A DNA stretch of 64,000 bases from Craspedostauros australis (Eukaryota; Bacillariophyta; Bacillariophyceae; Mastogloiales; Achnanthaceae): positions 2,666,001 through 2,730,000 of the forward strand of contig JAMXDE010000003.1 in the NCBI GenBank assembly GCA_026770025.1, given 5' to 3'. The notes under the pieces were generated by a model. The model did not search any database and was not told the DNA's origin. It worked only from the letters and a program-made list of their open reading frames with translations. Position numbers and translations under genes: made by a program. Positions 20,223 through 31,943 of the stretch are shown here, piece by piece. Position 1 is the stretch's first letter; each line of letters starts with the position of its first letter.

Positions 20223-22191
20223 ATGGCATCCAACAACAATAACAACGACGACAACAACGAGAAAGGATCGAAAGATGGCAGCGATGGCAAACCTCAGCGC
20301 GAGCTGACAGCCATGGAAGCAGCCATCATCGAAATGATGAAGAGACCTGCTGCTGCCGCTGCGGCATCGGGTTCAGGGACGTCGTCGGATCTGGCCAAGC
20401 ATGCCTTCTGGGATACACAGGTGAGCTTCGACTTTATCACATTCTGCTCAATTTTACTCAATTCTCCTCTATTCTTCCCGTTTTGCTCTTAATCGCAGTC
20501 TTGCGTTGGGTTGGCATGTTCCTGCAAGTGTACAAACGATGTCTAGAAGAAAGGCGGCCGGTTGCAGGACGTGTCGGAACAAGTCCATGCACGGGAACTC
20601 CATGCAATACATTGGAGTAGTAGTATTCGGTCGCATTCCACGCCAATCATACCTCACAACTTCTCGAACTGATCCGTGCTGCTTCATTCTATCCATCCTC
20701 TCATCGGACATCATTCAAAATTGCAAAATTGTGGCTCTGCCCACCAATGACGATGGTGGTGATGCTTTCCGTAATACACATACTCTACAATACTTCCCAC
20801 TCGTCCTATTCCATGCAATCATCTGAACCGTGACGACATCATTGGGGGGATTGGATGGGATACCGACATGGCTCACATGCACGCAAATGAAACACAAACG
20901 AAATCTATTGGAATGCAATGCAACGCAATGAAAACCAACGGAATGGAATGAAATGAAATCATTTTGGCAATGGATCCAATCCACAATCACTCTCCATACT
21001 CGTGTGATATCATTATCATCCCACTGTGGCTGTACTGTACTGTGCTGTACTATACTGCTCGCTCCAAAGCCAATGCCACATGGAGATCGGACCGAGCACA
21101 CAGAGGGACCGATTGAGCCGGAACGCAAGCTGGAGGATATCCGGGCCCAGCCTTACAACATGCCGACGGGATTCGAGTGGAGCGACGTGGACGTCACAAA
21201 GGAGGAAGAACGCATGGAGCTCTACACGCTGTTGGCCAACAACTACGTGGAGGATGACGACTGCCTGTTCCGCTTTGATTACTCGCAGGACTTTCTGGAA
21301 TGGGCGCTCACGCCTCCCGGCTGGACGAAGGATCTGCTGCTCGGCGTGCGTGCCACCAAGACGAAGAAGCTGGTTGCATTCATCTCGGCCGTTCCAGCGC
21401 AGGTGCATGTGTACAAGAAGGTGCTCGAGCGCACCGTCGAAATCAACTTCCTCTGCGTCCACAAGAAGCTCAGGAGCAAACGCCTCGCACCGGTCCTCAT
21501 CAAGGAGATAACGAGACGCGTCAACCTCACTGGCATCTTCCAGGCCGTCTACACCGCGGGCGTCGTCCTGCCCGTCCCCGTCGCATCCGCCCGCTACTAC
21601 CATCGCTCCCTCAACCCGAAAAAGCTTGTCAAGGTGGGATTCTCCAGGATGAGCCCGCGGATGACGATGGCGCGAATGATCAAGCTCTACAAGGTGGCCG
21701 AGAAGCCGGCCAGCAACCTGCAGGAGATGAAATCGGAGCATGTCGATGGCGTCACCAAGCTGCTCGGCACCTACCTGGAAAAGTACGCGCTGCGGGTCAA
21801 ATTCACCCCGGAGGAGATCGCCCACTGGTTGCTGCCGCGAAAGGGCGTCATCAATTCCTACGTCGTCGTCAACGGAGACAACGAGGTCACCGACTTTTGC
21901 AGCTTCTACCACCTGCCAAGCACCATCCTCGGCGAGGATGACACGCTGTACGCGGCATACAGCTACTACAACGTCGCGACGTCGATGCCCCTGCTCGATC
22001 TCATGCGCGACGCCCTCGTCATGGCCAACAAGAACGGCTCGGATGTCTTCAACGCCCTCAACCTCATGGAGAACTCCGTCTTCCTGGACGAGCTCAAATT
22101 CGGCAAGGGAGATGGAAACCTGCAGTACTACATCTACAACTGGTCCTGCGCGACGATGGAACCGACCGATGTTGGCATCGTGCTGCTGTGA
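20223..22191 (+). CDS. NMT: Glycylpeptide N-tetradecanoyltransferase (439 aa, two exons)
   Basis: Exon 1 is 20223-20420 and exon 2 is 21070-22191. The 649-nt intron (donor CAG|GTGAGC, acceptor AAAG|CC) falls inside the conserved F-W-x-T-Q-P-V-P motif: 'KHAFWDTQ' ends exon 1 and 'PMPHG' opens exon 2. The enzyme transfers myristate from myristoyl-CoA to N-terminal Gly of proteins, normally at the ribosome or cytosolic face of membranes. Family signatures present: 'GPIEPERKLEDIR', 'EINFLCVHKKLRSKRLAPVL' (CoA-binding GNAT fold), 'YTAGVVLPVPVASARYYHR' and the C-terminal 'GDGNLQYYIYNWSC' with a short tail ending VLL that may supply the catalytic carboxylate. The N-terminal 50 residues are low-complexity and typical of eukaryotic NMT. 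The intron carries GAATG/CAATG repeats (about 20912-20975). Confidence 0.95.
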
Positions 22192-23329
22192 GCGGATGAG
22201 CGAGGCTGTCCAGTCTTGCGTCCTGTGATGACGAATGTGGAGCGGGGTGTGCAGGTTTTGCGCAAATTCCTGCCAACTTAGCATGATTGATGGCGTACGT
22301 GCGAATCTGGTGGACGATTCACATTGCACATTCCGCCCTCTGCACCAAGCTACGAGGCCGAGTAGTGCATGCCTGTACACCAGAACGAATAATGTACCAG
22401 CATACTATAGGCCCAGCATGATGTGGAAACCAAACAAAATAGAGTGCCCTGCTGCAATTTAGTCTCAATGAGTAAGCAGAGAAGAGACAAAGAGAGAGAT
22501 CGCTGTGAAGTAGTTCCGCATTGGATGTGAAGAGCTGCTGTTTGAGCAGCGAGAGGTTCGGGCTCAGTCGCCTGATTGGTGTTGGAAGTGGAACTCGCTG
22601 GTTGGGAGAGCTGTGGATGAGCACGAGCATGCAGGCACGAGCATGCAGGCACGAGGATCGTAGTTTCAGCAGAGGTGTATGTATGGAAACATCTATTCTG
22701 TCTTAAGCGACACTTGTGCACTCCACATCCATGGTATGAGGACGCCTCATGGCGTGCCACACTCCTGCATGCTGTGTGCGCAACTGCCAGTATGTACGTA
22801 TGGTACGGTACGAGAGACTCCACAGATTTTCTCGCTGTGTTCAGTTTGTTCAATTGGCATGTCTAAATGCGTATGTGCTTGGACATGGATACGCAGGCAT
22901 GGCAAGGAGGCAGCGTCGCCATAGCGCCGAGCTCATTTATTGAAGTGCTGCAATGCAGGGGCGACGCCGGCCTACGACTGTTGCCATGTTCTCTTTCTAG
23001 CAGGCCGATACCTGCGCATCAATGTCCTCCGTCTTCCTCCACCACTGACGCGCGGGTGCTCGTATGGAGAGTGCGCAGAGAAAGAAGATTAGCTTTCGCC
23101 CCGCTTGTGGTGATTGTCGTCTTGGGGAGGTGTCCCTGCAGATGACGTGCAGTAGGAAAATTGGATCACTCACTGAAATGTGAAGCAGAGAGATGGCGCA
23201 ATGCGCGCCAAAACCAGCGATCTGCGTATTGAATGAGAGGATGCACAATGCATGAAGATGGCGGCGGCGACGACAGCAGGTGTACCCCCAGACTGCCAAC
23301 GAGTCGCTTGCGACGCACTGCACTCCGCT
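22192..23329. other. Convergent intergenic region
   Basis: About 1.1 kb between the NMT stop and the 3' end of the zinc-knuckle gene. It holds a direct repeat GAGCATGCAGGCAC (about 22624-22652) and several unrelated short frames. Nothing recognised. Confidence 0.5.
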
Positions 23330-25217
23330 TTACCCGGCTCGAGTGTTGTGATCGACGCTTCTCGTGAGCATCGCGGCTTCCTTCTTGTTATTTTCATCGC
23401 TGGACGTGTCGCTCGTGTCCAACGGCGATGACGACGAAAAGTCGCTGCTCTCTATCAGGGTGGTGACCTCCTGCAGGGGCTTCTTGACGTTGCTGATGGC
23501 CATGACCTGCATGAGCCACGCGGACATGCCGTCGCCGTCCTGCATCCTGGGTCGCTTATCCAGCAACGCCGCCCACAGCTCCCTGCGTTCGTCATCCGTG
23601 CCGGATTCTCGCTGAGAATCTTGGACCCTTGCCCTGGCCGGGCGTTTCTGCGATTCGTCGGAGGACTTGGAGCTGACGCCGGAGGAGCTTGTGCCGACGG
23701 AGATGGAGTAGGCGGTGGTGAACGCCTCGGGTCGCTTGCGCTTGTTGGTGGTTGCGGGTTCCTGCTGTTCCGAGGCGCTGACCTGCGGTGTCTCCGCCGG
23801 GTAGTGCAGGCTTTGTCGTTCGTGTGTTGCCGCGGTTTCAGTGTCGTCGCTGTCGTCAATGTGGCTGTGCTTGTTGCGGAAGTTACGTTTGGCTACGGCA
23901 TCTTTGCAGTAAGCACTGTTGTTGTTGAAGATTAATGACGTTGGAACATGTGTGGAGGAGAGTATACGGATGGGAGAGAAGTGTGAGTGTTGAGAATTGC
24001 TGATGCTGGTGATGGTGAAGGCAAAAGCTGCGACGGTGTAGAACGGGAGATGGCCAGGTGGTATGATACTACTACTTACCAATACAGGAATCGAATGCCT
24101 CTCCGCTGACAGGCAGGGAAGCTGCAGATGAGGCCTTCGCCGTGCTTGACGTTTTCTGGGATGACGAAGGACGCGGTCTGATGTCGAATTGGTGATGATG
24201 GTTGGAATGCATGGCGTTGCATAGATAGGCAATGGAAGAGCAAAGCGGAACGAGGCAGATGCATGGGCGTGTGAGTTCGAGGTTCATTGTGGTGATGTGG
24301 TGGATGCAATGCTACGAAAATGCAGGTGGCGATCGCGAAGCACCACGCCAAACGAAGTTCCAGCCAAAGTTTTGGGAACATGGTTGAGCCCGTAGGAAAG
24401 CTTGTTGCGGGGGTACAATGTCCACACGACAAACAGGCACATACAGAGACACAGAGAGCACGATACATACCTGAAAGTTGTGCTCCATCGAAAGCCCACG
24501 AGCCCGACACGGTACGACCACGGACGTGGACGAGATGGACCGGGGACTGGGCGGCTTGGTGACGACATCGTCGGACGAAGACTTCACTTTTGGTTCTGTT
24601 TGGGGTTGTGCAGGAGTATCCTGCTGCGTCGTGCCGAGGGTCGCAGTCGGTGTCTCGTCGATCGCGGGTCCTGGGACGTCCGCTTGCTGTGGTGCTTGCT
24701 GCGGCGCTTGCTGCGCCTGCCGCATCGTCGCGAGCTGCTGCAGGAGGAACGTTTGCAGATGCTGGTTGATCCCCTGGTTCGATGTGGCGGCTGCGTTGTT
24801 CTGGTTCGCCAAGTTGCCCAGCAACCCGCTGGACAGCGCCATGGACAGCAGCTGGTTCTGGGCATTCTCATCGATGCTCGAGTTGGCGTTGGACGCCGCA
24901 CTCGCGGCATTGTTGTTGCTGGTGTTGAAGGTCGCATTGCTCATCTGCAATGTCCCGTTGGCGTTCTGACGATCTTGGGACATCTGCTGCTGGACTGCCG
25001 CTGAGTTTCCGAGAGAGCTTGAGCTTCCCATTGAGGCACCGTTGGAGAAGGACAGGGCCGCTGCCATGTTGGAAGCACCCGATGCTGAGGCATCGTTCGA
25101 AGCGATGGACTCCTGAGCATTGGATGCCTGCTGCAGCAGCGACAGAGCGTCGAAGGTGCTTCCCATGCGGTGCCTGTCGCCGTTGCCTCGCGATGCGGAG
25201 GAGTTCTTGTCGTCCAT
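23330..25217 (-). CDS. Zinc-knuckle protein of a diatom-type family (476 aa, three exons)
   Basis: Exons: 25217-24471, 24177-24080, 23915-23330. Introns of 293 and 164 nt have donors CAG|GTATGT and TTG|GTAAGT and acceptors TCAG|ACC and ACAG|TGC, all in phase. Only splicing assembles the conserved module: 'VVVPCRARGLSMEHNFQ', then 'TASFVIPENVKHGEGLICSF', then 'ACQRRGIRFLYCAYCKDAVA', then 'KRNFRNKHSH'. This Cys/His array (C, C, C, C-x2-C, H-x-H) looks metal-binding. I recall this module from diatom proteins of unknown function; the assignment is from memory. The N-terminal 230 residues are Gln/Asn/Ser-rich and the C-terminus has a Lys/Arg patch (NKRKRPE), which suggests a nuclear regulator. A five-copy 13-bp tandem repeat lies 127-191 nt upstream of the ATG. 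Confidence 0.75.
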
Positions 25218-25343
25218 GGTGGTGTCTGCGTTCTCGCTGTGCGCTTGCTATGGGTTTACTCGCAGCGCTGCTCTGCCTCTTTTGTGCCTTTCTGTTTGGG
25301 TTTGTGGGATGCTGCGTCATGCCTTCGCATGGAGACCTTTGCG

Positions 25344-25408
25344 GCAGGTTGTTACGGTAGGTTGTTACGGTAGGTTGTTATGGTAGGTTGTTACGGTAGG
25401 TTGCTGCG
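25344..25408. repeat. Five 13-bp tandem repeats upstream of the zinc-knuckle gene
   Basis: Units of consensus GTAGGTTGTTACG at 25344, 25357, 25370, 25383 and 25396. The third and fifth have one and two changes. The array starts 127 nt upstream of the ATG at 25217, in the leader or promoter. Confidence 0.9.
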
Positions 25409-27166
25409 ATGGTCCAGTCCGACAGCAGGCATCAATCTGCACGAGTCCTGGATAACCTTTGTGCTTCTTCGAAATGTGCGTCACTATCTGCCTCGGTGGC
25501 CTTCGGACAGATGGGTCCACGACAGCGAAGGAGGCTATGACAAGGAAAGAGGTGAGAGCGTCGGGTACGGAGAGAGCAGAATGACGACTGTCGTGCCCGG
25601 ATGGACCGTCTTGAATCGAATGCCACGAAACGTCGTCGCCACATGTGCCTTGACGTCAGGCCTGGTGTAGGTGTCTGTAGGGGAGTTTGTTGTTGCCAAC
25701 AAGGCCCGATGGACACATTGTTGGTGCGAGCAATCTGTTTGTGCGGCATCTTGCGAGGTCTGATTTTCGAGGCAGCGTGCAGATTCAACGTTTCACGCGT
25801 TGCGTTGAAGTCGTCGCTGCGATACACTGCTTCTTTCGGTGCCGAATCGGATGCACGATTACTTTCGGAACACGTGGACAGCTGGCCGACGAAACCGCAC
25901 CGACCAGCGAATTGCCGGTTTTCGCTCCACGTCCTCGAGTTGCTGGCAATTGACACCGCTGTCTCCACGTCATCTGCTGTCGCTGGTGGCCAGCCTTTTC
26001 GACCAATTGTGGCGGAATCCTGGGTGTTTGTGCAACTGTTTGAAGCTCGCCAGCACGCAGTGCCTGCGTCATCGTCGGCGCTTTCGACAGTTCGTCCGTG
26101 TTGTTCTCGCGATCCAACTTCAAGACGAAGGCTGCCACGAAAAACACTGCCTTATGGGCAGTGATGATGGCGATGCCCTACAAAAACTCTTACTTATGGG
26201 ATGCCGTGTCAACTGCAACTTCATACCTTCGTCATCACAACTGGTTGGACCAAGCGTACGCTTGTAGCATCATTGCATTAATTGCCCTTCTTGTCCCAAT
26301 CCTCCGTGACGCGTGTCGCGCTCCACCTCAGTACCGCCGAGGAGTCAAAATGGCCCTTGGAAGGTGCAGTGGCTCTGTCTTTGACGGCACTAACACGCAC
26401 ACAAACCGTGTTTGCCACGTAACAATGTTAGCGTTTTTGTCTCGCATCCTGGGAAACGACAACGGAGGAAAAACGTGCTCACGAACAGAACAGCAGCATT
26501 CAACACGGTGCATTGAATCGTGGTGTCCCTTCCAGCGGACGACGTGGCGCCGTCTATGTGAACGAATGAAGAATCCCGAAGGGAGACACTATCTACTCTT
26601 GGATACAGTAGCATTCTGTTCTGTTCCATTCCGACGAATCGCGGGGAGTTGTTGTTTGTCCAAGATTCTGTTCGAAGGACCCAAGATGGTACCTGCGGAA
26701 AGAGAGCTGGTATCATTGAATGAGGAGGCAGCTGGATAATAGGCAGAGTGCTTCTGGAGAATCAAAGGCGGGCTCTGTGTTTGGGTGACCGTCTGCGAAT
26801 CCATGTATGGTGTCATCCCATGCAGTGAGCGCAAGAGGAGATGGCATCATCTCCAGGCGGCAATGTCGTGGGCGAATGATGCGGCGATGAATCCTTCGTC
26901 ATGGAAATCCTCCAAGCATCGGCGTCACTTGTGGACAGCCGCATGAACATAAAATACTTGGTCACATGGGGGCCGTCTCACCTGAGCGCGACACGAGAGA
27001 ATCGCAAATTGAATGAATTGGATTGGTTGGCTATGTTTATGTTCTGGTTCAGATGGTTGTCGCCCGCATTGTGTGAGATGCGCGCTTTCCCAATAGTGCA
27101 ATGAGGAAGAATCGTCCTCTATCACTTGCTCCAAATGGTGGTGCTGCTGACAGTAATGCAGTAAAT
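25409..27166. other. Long intergenic region
   Basis: About 1.75 kb. Open frames on both strands between 25430 and 26270 overlap one another and have no recognisable motif, hydrophobic segment or splice-supported extension. No gene can be supported. It contains the promoter of the zinc-knuckle gene at its left end and the 3' flank of CP12 at its right. Confidence 0.5.
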
Positions 27167-28442
27167 TTACTCCTTGTTGCTATCGGTGACTTCAAGGGCT
27201 CTGTTGAGCTCCTCGAGGGCTGCGCAGGCGTCGGCGGCCGTCTCAACGAGACATTCGTCGGTGAGCATGCCGCCCATGGCGTTCTCCGTTCTGGGGGCGG
27301 AAGCAACCTCTTCCACGGTCTCCCATGCCAATCGGGCCTCCACGGAGGACTCTCCCTTCTCCTGGCTGACGGCCTGCGCACTCTCGATGGCGGCCATGAG
27401 CTCTGGGGACTGTGGCTTTGGCTTGGATTCTGGTGCTCCAATCTTGACGTTGCGCAGCTCGGTTGCCAATGCCTGGACGTTGTCCAACTCTGGCTTGATC
27501 TGCTTCATTATGGACTGAAGTGCCTCCATCTTCTCGTCGTACTCCTTGCAGAGCTCGCTGCTGTCACCATCGACCTGGCAGTCGACATCGGCGGATCCCT
27601 TGGTGGCCTCACTGTTGTCATCATCGTTGTTAATGTCATTTGGGGTAATTCGGTTATCGAAATATAATGGAGTGAAATGAAGTCGCATAGTAGGATTGGT
27701 TGCCGTCATTGTCGTTGCCATCATCAACATCATTGTTGTTGTCGTTGTCGCGGTTGAGTTGTCGTTGACCAATGAGTTGCATCGCGAGAATCGACGGGTG
27801 CGGAGCATGCCGAGGATTGACGATTTGGTGCGTTGTCGTCGAAAGGGATGCGAAGCAATCCAAGACATCACGAAAATGCAGATGCCGATCGGAATTGGTG
27901 AGCGAATTTGATGGTTGGCATGTTGGTGGTTGGAATCTTCTCTGTTTGCCATGTCTGGCTTGCAGCGAATCCAAGGATGATTGCAGTCATTCCCCCATGG
28001 ACGATTGCGAATGTTGGCCTGGCATCCATGTTTCCATGCTTCCGTCCATGTATCAATAACCATCATCATCATCGTCGCCGCCGTTGCCTGTGCCATCGCC
28101 GGTGCGTCAAATGCATGGAGAAGAATTGCAAAACGCTGACACACACAATGAAATCGAATCTAATGGAACGGAGCAAGATGCACGATGGATTGCAATAACG
28201 TACGTGTTGTCAGAAGCCTGGATCTCCTCGATGGCCTCCCATGCGAGACGGGCCTCGACGGAGGCGGCTCCGTGCTTCTTGCTGAGCGCCATGGCATTCT
28301 CGATCATGGAAGCAGCGTCGTTGACGGCCTGTGCCGAGAGCATGGTGGAAGCACGTGCAGATGGCATGGAGACGGAGAATCCGTTGGCAACGCCGGAAGC
28401 GGCGAAGGCGGCGAGGACGGTCATTGAGATGGAGAGCTTCAT
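27167..28442 (-). CDS. CP12-like chloroplast protein with two CP12 units (227 aa, two exons)
   Basis: Exon 1 is 28442-28204 and exon 2 is 27611-27167. The 592-nt intron has donor AC|GTACGT and acceptor AACAG|TGAGG and is in phase. CP12 is a small redox-switched protein that binds GAPDH and phosphoribulokinase in the plastid. The leader MKLSISMTVLAAFAASGVANGFSV is a signal peptide with a Phe at the cleavage step, as in stramenopile bipartite plastid targeting. The mature part has two units. Unit 1 is 'SVEARLAWEAIEEI' plus 'CQVDGDSSELCKEYDEKM'. Unit 2 is 'SVEARLAWETVEEV' plus 'CLVETAADACAALEEL'. Each pairs the A-W-x-x-x-E-E motif with two Cys able to form the regulatory disulphide. A duplicated unit is not the plant arrangement. 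Confidence 0.85.
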
Positions 28443-29780
28443 GGTGATGTTGTTGTTAGGTGGTTGTTGGGTGGTTGTTGTGGTTTTATGGGAGGATGTA
28501 ATGGTGATGGCAGATTGGTTCATCAACCGTCTGTTTGCTTGTTTGCTTGCCTTGCTTGTTTGCTTGCCTTGCTTGGTTGTGGAACGAACACCTGGGCAGA
28601 ACGATTCTGTGGAACGATTGAAGAGATGAAGATCTGGCGGTGCGTTGTTGGGCAACGTGCGGTTTGGCAGGTCGTGACGTGATGTGACGTGAAGATCCGT
28701 CGATGACTTTCGATTCCTCTCTGTTCCCTTCTCTGTCTGTCTCTGCGTCTGTCTGTGTGTCTGTGTGTGTGTTGCTGTCGAGAGAAGAGATGCTTCGTTT
28801 TCTCCTTCTCTTTTTGCGTGGCTGGTGGTCCATCACCCTTCCGTCCTTTGTGGTGTGGCCAACCTGCTGCGTTCTTTCCTTCTGCTTCCAGAGTGTTGGC
28901 TGGCACGTGAAGCGGTCGCCTGATGTCTTTTTGACGTTCTCGTTGTTGATGGGTGACAGATTGCGAACGCGGCCTCGTGCATCTGTCGCAGAACACCACG
29001 ACACATGACAAGGAACGATGGAAGTGTCGCAGCCGTGTCCAACACGTTTGCGATGGTCCATGGTATCGTGCCGAGTTTCGATGAATATACTATACGACAC
29101 AATGGACTGAAATGACACTCTGACTGACCAAGTTCCAATCACACGGTGCAATCAAGTCGTGCCCAGTAACGGAAGCAATAGTCCCCAAAACCGCGGGCTC
29201 TTTGTCCCGAATACTGACACCGACGTCGCTGTCACAGATGACGCAACGGCTGCTGCCTCCACACATCGTCATTTGTGACCATCATCGCGCAGAGGACTTG
29301 ACTCACACAAACAAGAGTGGTTCGCGCGCGGAGCTGAGCAGATCCGGAACAACATCCATTGCGCATCCACCTTCGAAGGCAAGAACGCATTTGGACAGGC
29401 AAGGCGACCGACTATAGTACATGACAAGTATTCTATAACATTCCACCACATTGCACAAACAGAAGTAGCGATTGAGCAATAGCAGTAGCAATAGCGAAAG
29501 GAAGAGCTGGAGCAAGATCTTGGATACGACACAAGACAACACGAGCATTGGAGGGGTTGTGCGTTTCTTGCTGCACCAAGAGGAGGCGCGCGGGACACAT
29601 CTGTTGGAGAGGACTTGGACAGGGCTTGGAGAGGGCGTGGAGAACCAGAGAGAGCAGCTTCCCAGGAGGAATACAGCCTACGCGTATTATAGTCGTACGA
29701 GCTAGGGCAGAGTGAGTGGGAGGAGCGATTGAACCAACTCCTGGACTCTCTTGTATTATAGAATACAATATTACACGAGA
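28443..29780. other. Divergent intergenic region between CP12 and the MFS gene
   Basis: About 1.3 kb, no gene recognised. It holds a GCTTGTTTGCTTGCC repeat (about 28534-28576), a (TCTG)n/(GT)n stretch (28732-28775) and an AT-rich palindrome at its right end. TATTCTATAACA at about 29425 resembles the palindrome half-site. Confidence 0.5.
29751..29768 (+). promoter_or_regulatory. AT-rich palindrome just upstream of the MFS gene
   Basis: TTGTATT and AATACAA flank ATAG. It is 12 nt before the ATG at 29781, so it may be in the 5' UTR or at the transcription start. On the other strand it reads TATTCTATAATA, close to the elements at 1949, 33364 and 35863. Confidence 0.4.
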
Positions 29781-31943
29781 ATGGTCATGGACTTGCTGTC
29801 GAAAGCGCTGGGAACGCCCTCCTCAGAGCAACAGCAGTCACAACAGCAACAACAGCAGCAGTCACAGCAGCAGTCACATCTGAATGGCCGCGCCAACGGG
29901 CATGCCAACAACCACAAAGGCCGCAACGGCCACAGTATCGGCACCAGCAACAGCACGAGCAACAGCGACAAGACGCAGCACCACGACAACTCCGCCATCA
30001 CGCCGCCATCCTCTCCAGCGCCGCCAATCCACACCACAGGTTCGCCGACTCCGCATCCTGCCATGTCGCCCCTCACTCCAGCAGACGGCCTCATGTCGAG
30101 AACGGAGCTCTACGATGACCACGGCAACCACAATGACATACGGTCGGGCGATATCGCATCAGCCTGGCCAAGCTTCGACGGACCATCGTCGCCATCGGCG
30201 AGGCCGTCAGCAAGGCCACTCACGATGGCAGAATCAACGACAGAATCAAAGAGCAGAGGAATGGAATCGGGACTGTCATCATCTGGAGCACGAGGATCGC
30301 AACGATCGCAACAAGGAGCACGAGGATCGCAGCAAAGAGCAACGCCGGCGGCACCCACTTCGGTCCACGAGACCATCCACGCGCAGTCGCTGTTGCTGGG
30401 CTTGGCATTCATGGCCATCTGGTCGGCAAACAATGTCATGGCGCCCAACCTCACGCAGATGGCCGACTTCTTCGGCATGGACGAAAGCCAGCGCGATCTC
30501 TACCTCGGCAGCTACTGCGCGTTGGCAGTCGGCGTCTTCTCGCTGCCCATCTCGGCGATGATCGGGATCATGGCGGATTTCATGCCCAGGAAGCACCTCT
30601 TCTTGGCCACCATCATCGGCGGTTGCATCGCCAGCGTCGCGACGGGCCTGGCCACCAACTTCGTATGGCTCATCATCGCGCGTCTCGTCAACGGCGGCTG
30701 CATGAGTGGCAGCGTGCCGGTGGCCTTCTCCCTGCTCGGCGATCTATTCGAGGTCGAGGAGCGCAACGCGGCCAGCAGCGGCCTCACCGCCATGATGGGG
30801 CTGGGCATCATCTTGGGTCAGGTCTACGCAGGCGTCGTCGGCAGTTCCATGGGATGGTCGCATCCATTTTACGTCAGCTCCATGCTATCGGCGGTCGCCG
30901 CCGTCTTCGTCCTGCTCTGGGTCAGAGAACCCGTGCGCGGCGGCAAGGAGAAGGTCCTGCAGCACATGATCCGCTCCGGCACCAAGTACGACCGCCATCT
31001 CACGTGGGCCGGCTTCGCGCACACCATGAAGCACAACCAGTCCAACCGCCTCCTCATCTGGCAGGGATTCTTCAGCAGCGTCCCGTGGGGCATCATCTTC
31101 GTATTCCTCAATGACTACCTGTCGCAGGAGAAGGGATTCAGCGTCCCCGACGCCACCCTCATGGTCATGCTATTCGGCATTGGATGCGCCATCGGCGGAG
31201 TCCTGGGCGGCTACCTAGGACAGGTATTCATGCGCATCAACCGCTCCTACCTACCCCTCTTCATGGCGGCCACCACCTTCCTCGGATTCTTCCCCTTCTA
31301 CGGATTGCTCAACTCAAACTTCACCAACCCGCGCGGCTACCTCGCCATGTTCTACGCCACCAGCGGCGGCATCGTCGCCAGCCTGCCCTCCGTCAACGTG
31401 CGTCCCTGCATCATCAACGTCAACCCACCCGAAACCAGGGGCGCCACCCTCACGGCGGCAAACCTCATCATCATGGTCGCCAGAGGCGTCGGTCCCTCCT
31501 GCATCACCCTCATGGGCGGAACCTTCCACGTCAGCCGACAATTCTCATTCAACATCACCCTCCTCTTCTTCTGGCTCATGAGCTCCATCCAGCTCCTCAT
31601 GCTGACTCGCACCCTGCCCAAGGACCAGGATGACATGGAGACCGAACTGGCACGTTACGCCGAACAGGCAGTCGAAATCGCACGCGCCTCAAGGCAGCGC
31701 AATTCGTTCAACGACGAGGAGTCCTTGATCAGCATCGAGGAGCGCATGACGTCCTTCGACGGACGCGCCGCAAGGCAGTCGCTCAAATTCATGCGCATGG
31801 GCATCCGCGAGCTGTCGGCCGAAGTCATTCATCTGGGACACTGCGTCGATCATCATGCGTCGCCGCAAAATGAAATCGTTGCGACGGAGGGCACGCGGTT
31901 GTTCACGGCGCAAGATGATGGTGATGGTCACACGTTTGTGTGA
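29781..31943 (+). CDS. Major facilitator superfamily transporter (720 aa)
   Basis: Intronless. The first ATG in frame is 29781; the frame is open slightly upstream but only from a TTG. Residues 1-200 are a Gln/Ser/Asn/His-rich cytosolic extension containing CAG-type repeats. About twelve membrane helices follow from about 203 ('LLLGLAFMAIWSANNVMAP') to about 612. The loop 2-3 signature 'GIMADFMPRKHLF' matches the MFS motif G-x-x-x-D-x-x-x-R-K. Helix 4 has 'RLVNGGCMSGSVPVAFSLLG' and helix 5 'GLGIILGQVYAGVVG', the expected gating motifs. The tail of about 105 residues is charged. The pattern is nearest to Spinster-like or related MFS carriers in my judgement. The substrate cannot be told. The stop is 249 nt from the converging fasciclin gene. 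Confidence 0.88.
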   Translation: MVMDLLSKALGTPSSEQQQSQQQQQQQSQQQSHLNGRANGHANNHKGRNGHSIGTSNSTSNSDKTQHHDNSAITPPSSPAPPIHTTGSPTPHPAMSPLTPADGLMSRTELYDDHGNHNDIRSGDIASAWPSFDGPSSPSARPSARPLTMAESTTESKSRGMESGLSSSGARGSQRSQQGARGSQQRATPAAPTSVHETIHAQSLLLGLAFMAIWSANNVMAPNLTQMADFFGMDESQRDLYLGSYCALAVGVFSLPISAMIGIMADFMPRKHLFLATIIGGCIASVATGLATNFVWLIIARLVNGGCMSGSVPVAFSLLGDLFEVEERNAASSGLTAMMGLGIILGQVYAGVVGSSMGWSHPFYVSSMLSAVAAVFVLLWVREPVRGGKEKVLQHMIRSGTKYDRHLTWAGFAHTMKHNQSNRLLIWQGFFSSVPWGIIFVFLNDYLSQEKGFSVPDATLMVMLFGIGCAIGGVLGGYLGQVFMRINRSYLPLFMAATTFLGFFPFYGLLNSNFTNPRGYLAMFYATSGGIVASLPSVNVRPCIINVNPPETRGATLTAANLIIMVARGVGPSCITLMGGTFHVSRQFSFNITLLFFWLMSSIQLLMLTRTLPKDQDDMETELARYAEQAVEIARASRQRNSFNDEESLISIEERMTSFDGRAARQSLKFMRMGIRELSAEVIHLGHCVDHHASPQNEIVATEGTRLFTAQDDGDGHTFV

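Noticed and set aside
21016-22380. 454-codon minus frame across NMT
   Set aside because: Antisense shadow; the + strand carries the unmistakable NMT motifs.
25601-26267. Overlapping 140-190-codon + frames in the long intergenic region
   Set aside because: No motif, no splice support, and they mutually overlap with a minus frame of similar length.
29751-29780. Earlier start of the MFS gene
   Set aside because: It begins at a TTG inside the AT palindrome; the ATG at 29781 is the first real start.
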